From: Acidobacteriota bacterium
GTDB lineage: Bacteria; Actinomycetota; Acidimicrobiia; Acidimicrobiales; SHLQ01
Assembly (NCBI GenBank): GCA_022562835.1
Contig: JADFOM010000101.1
Span: 1-8,124, forward strand
Reading direction: 5' to 3'
DNA: 8,124 bases
Under the pieces are notes generated by a model. The model saw only the letters and a program-made list of their open reading frames with translations, was not told the DNA's origin and did not search any database. The translations under genes were made by a program, and so were the position numbers. Positions 5,785-8,124 of the stretch are shown in pieces (the stretch's first letter is position 1; the number at the start of each line of letters is the position of its first letter).

Positions 5785-6681
5785 TTAGACCGGCATGAAC
5801 CCCGGCCAGCGTTTCATCAGCTGAAGCCTTGACGTTTCATCGAACAGTCGGTCGGGGTGACCTGCGACGATATCGACGCCGATTTCCGTGGCCATCCGCT
5901 CGTAGGCCTCGTCCAGGGTCGTCTCCGCGTTGTTGCCGTCGAGGACGGTGGCCTTCCAGGACACCGACAACCGAACCTCCCGGTCGTCGAAGCGACCCAG
6001 TATCGCTCCATCATCAACCACCACCCAGCTGTCACCGTCGTGATCGATGGTTGTATCGGCCGTCATTTCAGCGGGCGATGTCGTGTCGGCAGCGCCGATG
6101 CGCTCGACGCGGTGATACATAAAGTCGTTGTCGCCGACGATTGCGGTATTCCACATCGAGACCTGCTCGCGGCCGTCCGATCCGGCACCATCGGGCCAAT
6201 ATGTAAAGCCGCCGTTCGCTCCGGCGAAGAACCACGCGACCGCAGTGATCGAATTGATGCGTTCGGCCTCAAATAGTCGTGACGTGCCCATGGCTTGCAG
6301 GAACCAACCCGGCACAGCGTCGTGGTCGATACCTCGAAACATGGGCAGGTCGGTGTGCTTTACCGGTTGAGCGATCCACGGCGTGCCTATGTTGACATAT
6401 ACGCCCTCGGGGACGACGTCGTCCGACCCGCACATCTGCGCCGCGGCTGCAACGAATCCATCGTGGTGAAGTAGATCCGCCGCATCATCGAGCAGCAACC
6501 CACCGCCTGTCGCCCACTGGGTGTGCCATGTTGGCCAAATGAAACCGCCGGGACGCTCCGGGAACACGTAAGGCCCGTTGAGTCGCGCCAGTTCACGCAC
6601 GCCCTCTGGATCGTCTACGACGTGATCCAACAGGATCGGTTCTAGGCATCTGTTGAGACCTCGGCGCTCGGCAATGGTCAT
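5785..6681 (-). CDS. Conserved protein, possible non-haem iron/2-oxoglutarate oxygenase-like
   Basis: This is a soluble 298-residue protein with no signal peptide or membrane segment. I do not recognise a named family with certainty. It has VKHTDLPMFRG with an HxD pair (H109, D111), WNTAIVGDNDFMYHRVERIG with a second histidine (H190), and REVRLSVSWKA (R237). HxD followed by a distal His and an Arg is the layout of Fe(II)/2-oxoglutarate dioxygenases, and the central part has alternating beta-like segments. The His-Arg spacing is longer than usual, so the call is tentative. Trp and aromatic residues are frequent (IWPTWHTQW, VAWFFAGANGGFTYWPDG). The ATG has AAGGA at 6687-6691, six nt upstream, as ribosome binding site. 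The gene follows transaldolase after 117 bp and precedes the HxlR unit. The repeats just upstream suggest its own regulated promoter. Substrate unknown. Confidence 0.65.
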   Translation of the reverse strand: MTIAERRGLNRCLEPILLDHVVDDPEGVRELARLNGPYVFPERPGGFIWPTWHTQWATGGGLLLDDAADLLHHDGFVAAAAQMCGSDDVVPEGVYVNIGTPWIAQPVKHTDLPMFRGIDHDAVPGWFLQAMGTSRLFEAERINSITAVAWFFAGANGGFTYWPDGAGSDGREQVSMWNTAIVGDNDFMYHRVERIGAADTTSPAEMTADTTIDHDGDSWVVVDDGAILGRFDDREVRLSVSWKATVLDGNNAETTLDEAYERMATEIGVDIVAGHPDRLFDETSRLQLMKRWPGFMPV

Positions 6682-6698
6682 CGTGATCCTTGCTCTGT

Positions 6699-6729
6699 TT
6701 GTGGTGACGCTCTAGCTTGTTGTGACGCT
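6699..6729. repeat. Two 13-bp direct repeats before the oxygenase-like gene
   Basis: TTGTGGTGACGCT (6699-6711) and TTGTTGTGACGCT (6717-6729) match at 12 of 13 positions and are 18 bp apart. They lie 18-48 nt upstream of the ATG at 6681. They could be paired binding sites of a regulator; no regulator is identified. Confidence 0.5.
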
Positions 6730-6749
6730 GTGTTCGGTGTCCGGTGGAT

Positions 6750-6769
6750 GTCAGATATTTGAATGTGAC
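6750..6769. promoter_or_regulatory. Imperfect palindrome GTCA-N-AT-N6-AT-N-TGAC, putative operator
   Basis: The 20-bp sequence has matching outer arms GTCA/TGAC and inner AT/AT pairs around a six-base centre. It lies 69-88 nt upstream of the oxygenase-like gene and shares the TGAC core with the two direct repeats nearby (TGAC at 6705, 6723 and 6766). It could be part of the same regulatory region. The match is short, so chance is possible. Confidence 0.3.
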
Positions 6770-6775
6770 CTTCAC

Positions 6776-6795
6776 GGCATCTCCCGCACGATGCC
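6776..6795 (-). terminator. Possible hairpin terminator of transaldolase
   Basis: On the minus strand GGCATC and GATGCC form a perfect 6-bp stem, extendable by two G-U pairs, around an eight-base loop. It starts 3 nt after the tal stop codon. There is no T-run, as is common for actinobacterial terminators, so the call rests on position and stem alone. Confidence 0.35.
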
Positions 6796-6798
6796 ACT

Positions 6799-7896
6799 TC
6801 AGCTAGCTGGCAGGTCGTCCGCCTTGTCCGACAGTGCCGACAACAGCTCGTCGAATGACTTCACAAAGGCACTCACACCTTCGCGTTCGAGCTGTGTGGT
6901 CACGCCGTCGAGATCGACCCCAGCCGCTGTCACCGCAGCAAGCGTCGCTTTTGCTTCATCGAGGTTGACGTCGATGGTGCGTGCAAGTGTGCCGTGATCG
7001 GCAAAGGCCTTCAGGGTCGCATCCGGAATTGTGTTGACCGTGTTAGGGCCAATGAGCGAGTCGACGTACAAAGTGTCGGGGTAGTCGGGGTTTTTCGTGG
7101 ACGTCGAGGCCCACAATGGTCTCTGCGGACGCGCGCCGCGGGCAACCAATGCTTCCCAGCGCGGCCCCGAGAAACGCTCGCGGAACAAGCCGTATGCGAC
7201 ACACGCCTGTGCGATTGCGGTCTTGCCTTTCAGCGCCGCTGCTTCGGGCGTGCCTACAGCGTCCAGACGTCGGTCGACCTCGGTGTCAACACGGGATACG
7301 AAGAACGATGCCACGCTCGACACGTGCGAAAGATCGCCATCACAATCCTCGAGGCCCGCGAGGTAGGCCTCGATCACGGCGCCGTAGCGCTCCAACGAGA
7401 ACAGGAGCGTGACGTTGATGCTGCGACCCTCGGCGATCATTTGTTGGATCGCATCCAACCCCTCAGCGGTGCCCGGTATCTTCACGTAGAGGTTGGGTTC
7501 ATCGATCGACTCGTCCAACGCCCGTGCCGCCGCGGCAGTCGCCTGGGTGTCATTGGCGAGCGACGGGTCAACCTCGACGGACACGTAGCCGTCAAGACCG
7601 TCGCTGCGGTCGTACACGGGGCGAAGAATCGCCAACGCGCCCTCGATGTCGGTTGTCACGAGTTTCCAATATGAATCCTCGATCGATGTACCAGCACTCA
7701 TCAGCTCAGCAAACTGAGAGTCGTACGCTTCGCTCCCGGTGATTGCATTCTGAAAGATCGCCGGGTTCGAGGTCAGACCCCGTACACCGGCTTCTACCCA
7801 GCGCTTCAATTCGCCTGAAGTGATCCACCCGCGGCGGAGATTATCGAGCCAAGGACTCTGACCTTCGTGTTCGTACAGATCGTGCAATCGGCCCAT
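6799..7896 (-). CDS. tal: Transaldolase
   Basis: Transaldolase transfers a dihydroxyacetone unit between sugar phosphates (sedoheptulose 7-phosphate + glyceraldehyde 3-phosphate to erythrose 4-phosphate + fructose 6-phosphate) in the cytosolic non-oxidative pentose phosphate pathway. The 365 residues match the usual length of the actinobacterial/cyanobacterial type. Conserved blocks are GVRGLTSNPAIF (residues 38-49), VSVEVDP, LYVKIPGTAEGLDAI with the predicted Schiff-base lysine K139, SINVTLLFSLERY, and WASTSTKNPDYPDTLYVD. The ATG at 7896 is preferred over an in-frame one at 7932 because GGAGG at 7907-7911 provides a ribosome binding site 10 nt upstream and family homology begins at MGRLHDLYE. 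It follows the transketolase gene by 101 bp on the same strand, the usual tkt-tal order. A possible hairpin lies just after its stop. In mycobacteria zwf and opcA follow tal; here another gene does. Confidence 0.96.
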   Translation of the reverse strand: MGRLHDLYEHEGQSPWLDNLRRGWITSGELKRWVEAGVRGLTSNPAIFQNAITGSEAYDSQFAELMSAGTSIEDSYWKLVTTDIEGALAILRPVYDRSDGLDGYVSVEVDPSLANDTQATAAAARALDESIDEPNLYVKIPGTAEGLDAIQQMIAEGRSINVTLLFSLERYGAVIEAYLAGLEDCDGDLSHVSSVASFFVSRVDTEVDRRLDAVGTPEAAALKGKTAIAQACVAYGLFRERFSGPRWEALVARGARPQRPLWASTSTKNPDYPDTLYVDSLIGPNTVNTIPDATLKAFADHGTLARTIDVNLDEAKATLAAVTAAGVDLDGVTTQLEREGVSAFVKSFDELLSALSDKADDLPAS

Positions 7897-7922
7897 GGTA
7901 CGCAATCCTCCGTGGCGGCTCT

Positions 7923-7947
7923 CGGGCATCACGAAATGTTTCGCCCG
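7923..7947. repeat. Inverted repeat CGGG...CGAAA-TG-TTTCG-CCCG in the tkt-tal gap
   Basis: CGAAA (7932-7936) pairs with TTTCG (7939-7943), and CGGG (7923-7926) with CCCG (7944-7947), leaving a five-base bulge on one side. It lies between the transketolase stop and the tal ribosome binding site. It could be a regulatory site or a weak hairpin; short arms and the bulge make chance plausible. Confidence 0.25.
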
Positions 7948-7997
7948 TACTCCTGTCGCAGTATGTCAAAACGTGAGGTCAACCCGGTGCCTTACGA

Positions 7998-8124
7998 TCA
8001 CGAATTGGCCAGCAAGACCTTTGCTCGAGACACCACGTTCTCTGGCGTCATTCCAAGGCGGGCGAGCGCCTCGCCGCCCGGCGCCGAGGCGCCAAATCGA
8101 TCGATACCCAGAGCATCGTCGACC
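7998..8124 (-). CDS. tkt: Transketolase, C-terminal end (cut by window edge)
   Basis: Only the last 41 codons and the TGA stop are inside the window. The translation includes ALGIDRFGASAPGGEALARL and then GMTPENVVSRAKVLL. This matches the conserved C-terminal end of transketolase (IDRFGASAP followed by G-x-T-x-ENV). The enzyme is a thiamine diphosphate-dependent cytosolic protein that transfers two-carbon units between sugar phosphates in the pentose phosphate pathway. The thiamine-binding and catalytic parts lie outside the window. The position just upstream of tal on the same strand supports the call. No clear terminator or strong promoter was seen in the 101-bp gap to tal, so cotranscription is possible. 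Confidence 0.93.
   Translation of the reverse strand, partial: VDDALGIDRFGASAPGGEALARLGMTPENVVSRAKVLLANS

Noticed and set aside
6994..7674. 226-residue plus-strand open frame opposite tal
   Set aside because: It is antisense to the well-conserved transaldolase and shows no domain or start signal.
7949..7984. TTGACC and TTGACA hexamers on the minus strand between tkt and tal as promoter -35 boxes
   Set aside because: No TANNNT box is found at a suitable distance downstream of either.

Overview
The window looks like chromosomal DNA of a high-GC actinobacterium, probably a member of the Acidimicrobiia or a related lineage. The evidence is a single-chain FO synthase (fused CofG and CofH, the FbiC type typical of Actinomycetota), an actinobacterial-type transaldolase next to transketolase, and TANNNT -10 boxes placed about 9 nt before start codons, as in leaderless actinobacterial transcripts. 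The lineage is an inference; no rRNA or other phylogenetic marker is present. Nine protein genes are supported. Eight lie on the minus strand and one small gene lies on the plus strand. No tRNA, rRNA, CRISPR array, insertion sequence or phage gene was seen.

Read in the direction of transcription, from right to left, the minus strand starts with the last 41 codons of transketolase (tkt), then transaldolase (tal). These are the non-oxidative pentose phosphate enzymes. Next is a conserved protein of unknown function with an HxD...H arrangement suggestive of a non-haem iron oxygenase. After a 117-bp gap rich in small symmetrical sequences comes a tight three-gene unit: an HxlR-family regulator, fbiC (FO synthase, coenzyme F420 biosynthesis) and a LOG/TIGR00730-family protein. 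The regulator and fbiC overlap by 4 nt (ATGA), and fbiC and the LOG gene by 8 nt, so translational coupling is likely. This unit suggests that F420 precursor synthesis is under local control of an HxlR repressor with cysteine-rich ends.

A short plus-strand gene encoding a 66-residue charged helical protein converges on the LOG gene. Divergent from it is a minus-strand cysteine-rich protein (eight Cys, metal-chelating type). A partial CLC chloride channel/transporter gene follows directly after that gene's stop codon and runs off the left edge. The CLC gene carries a striking 26-bp near-perfect palindrome inside its coding sequence.

Most genes are ordinary housekeeping or conserved genes. The items most worth a second look are the overlapping HxlR-fbiC-LOG unit, the repeated CTCA...GG...CGTGAG elements upstream of it, the repeats upstream of the putative oxygenase gene, and the intragenic palindrome in the CLC gene.
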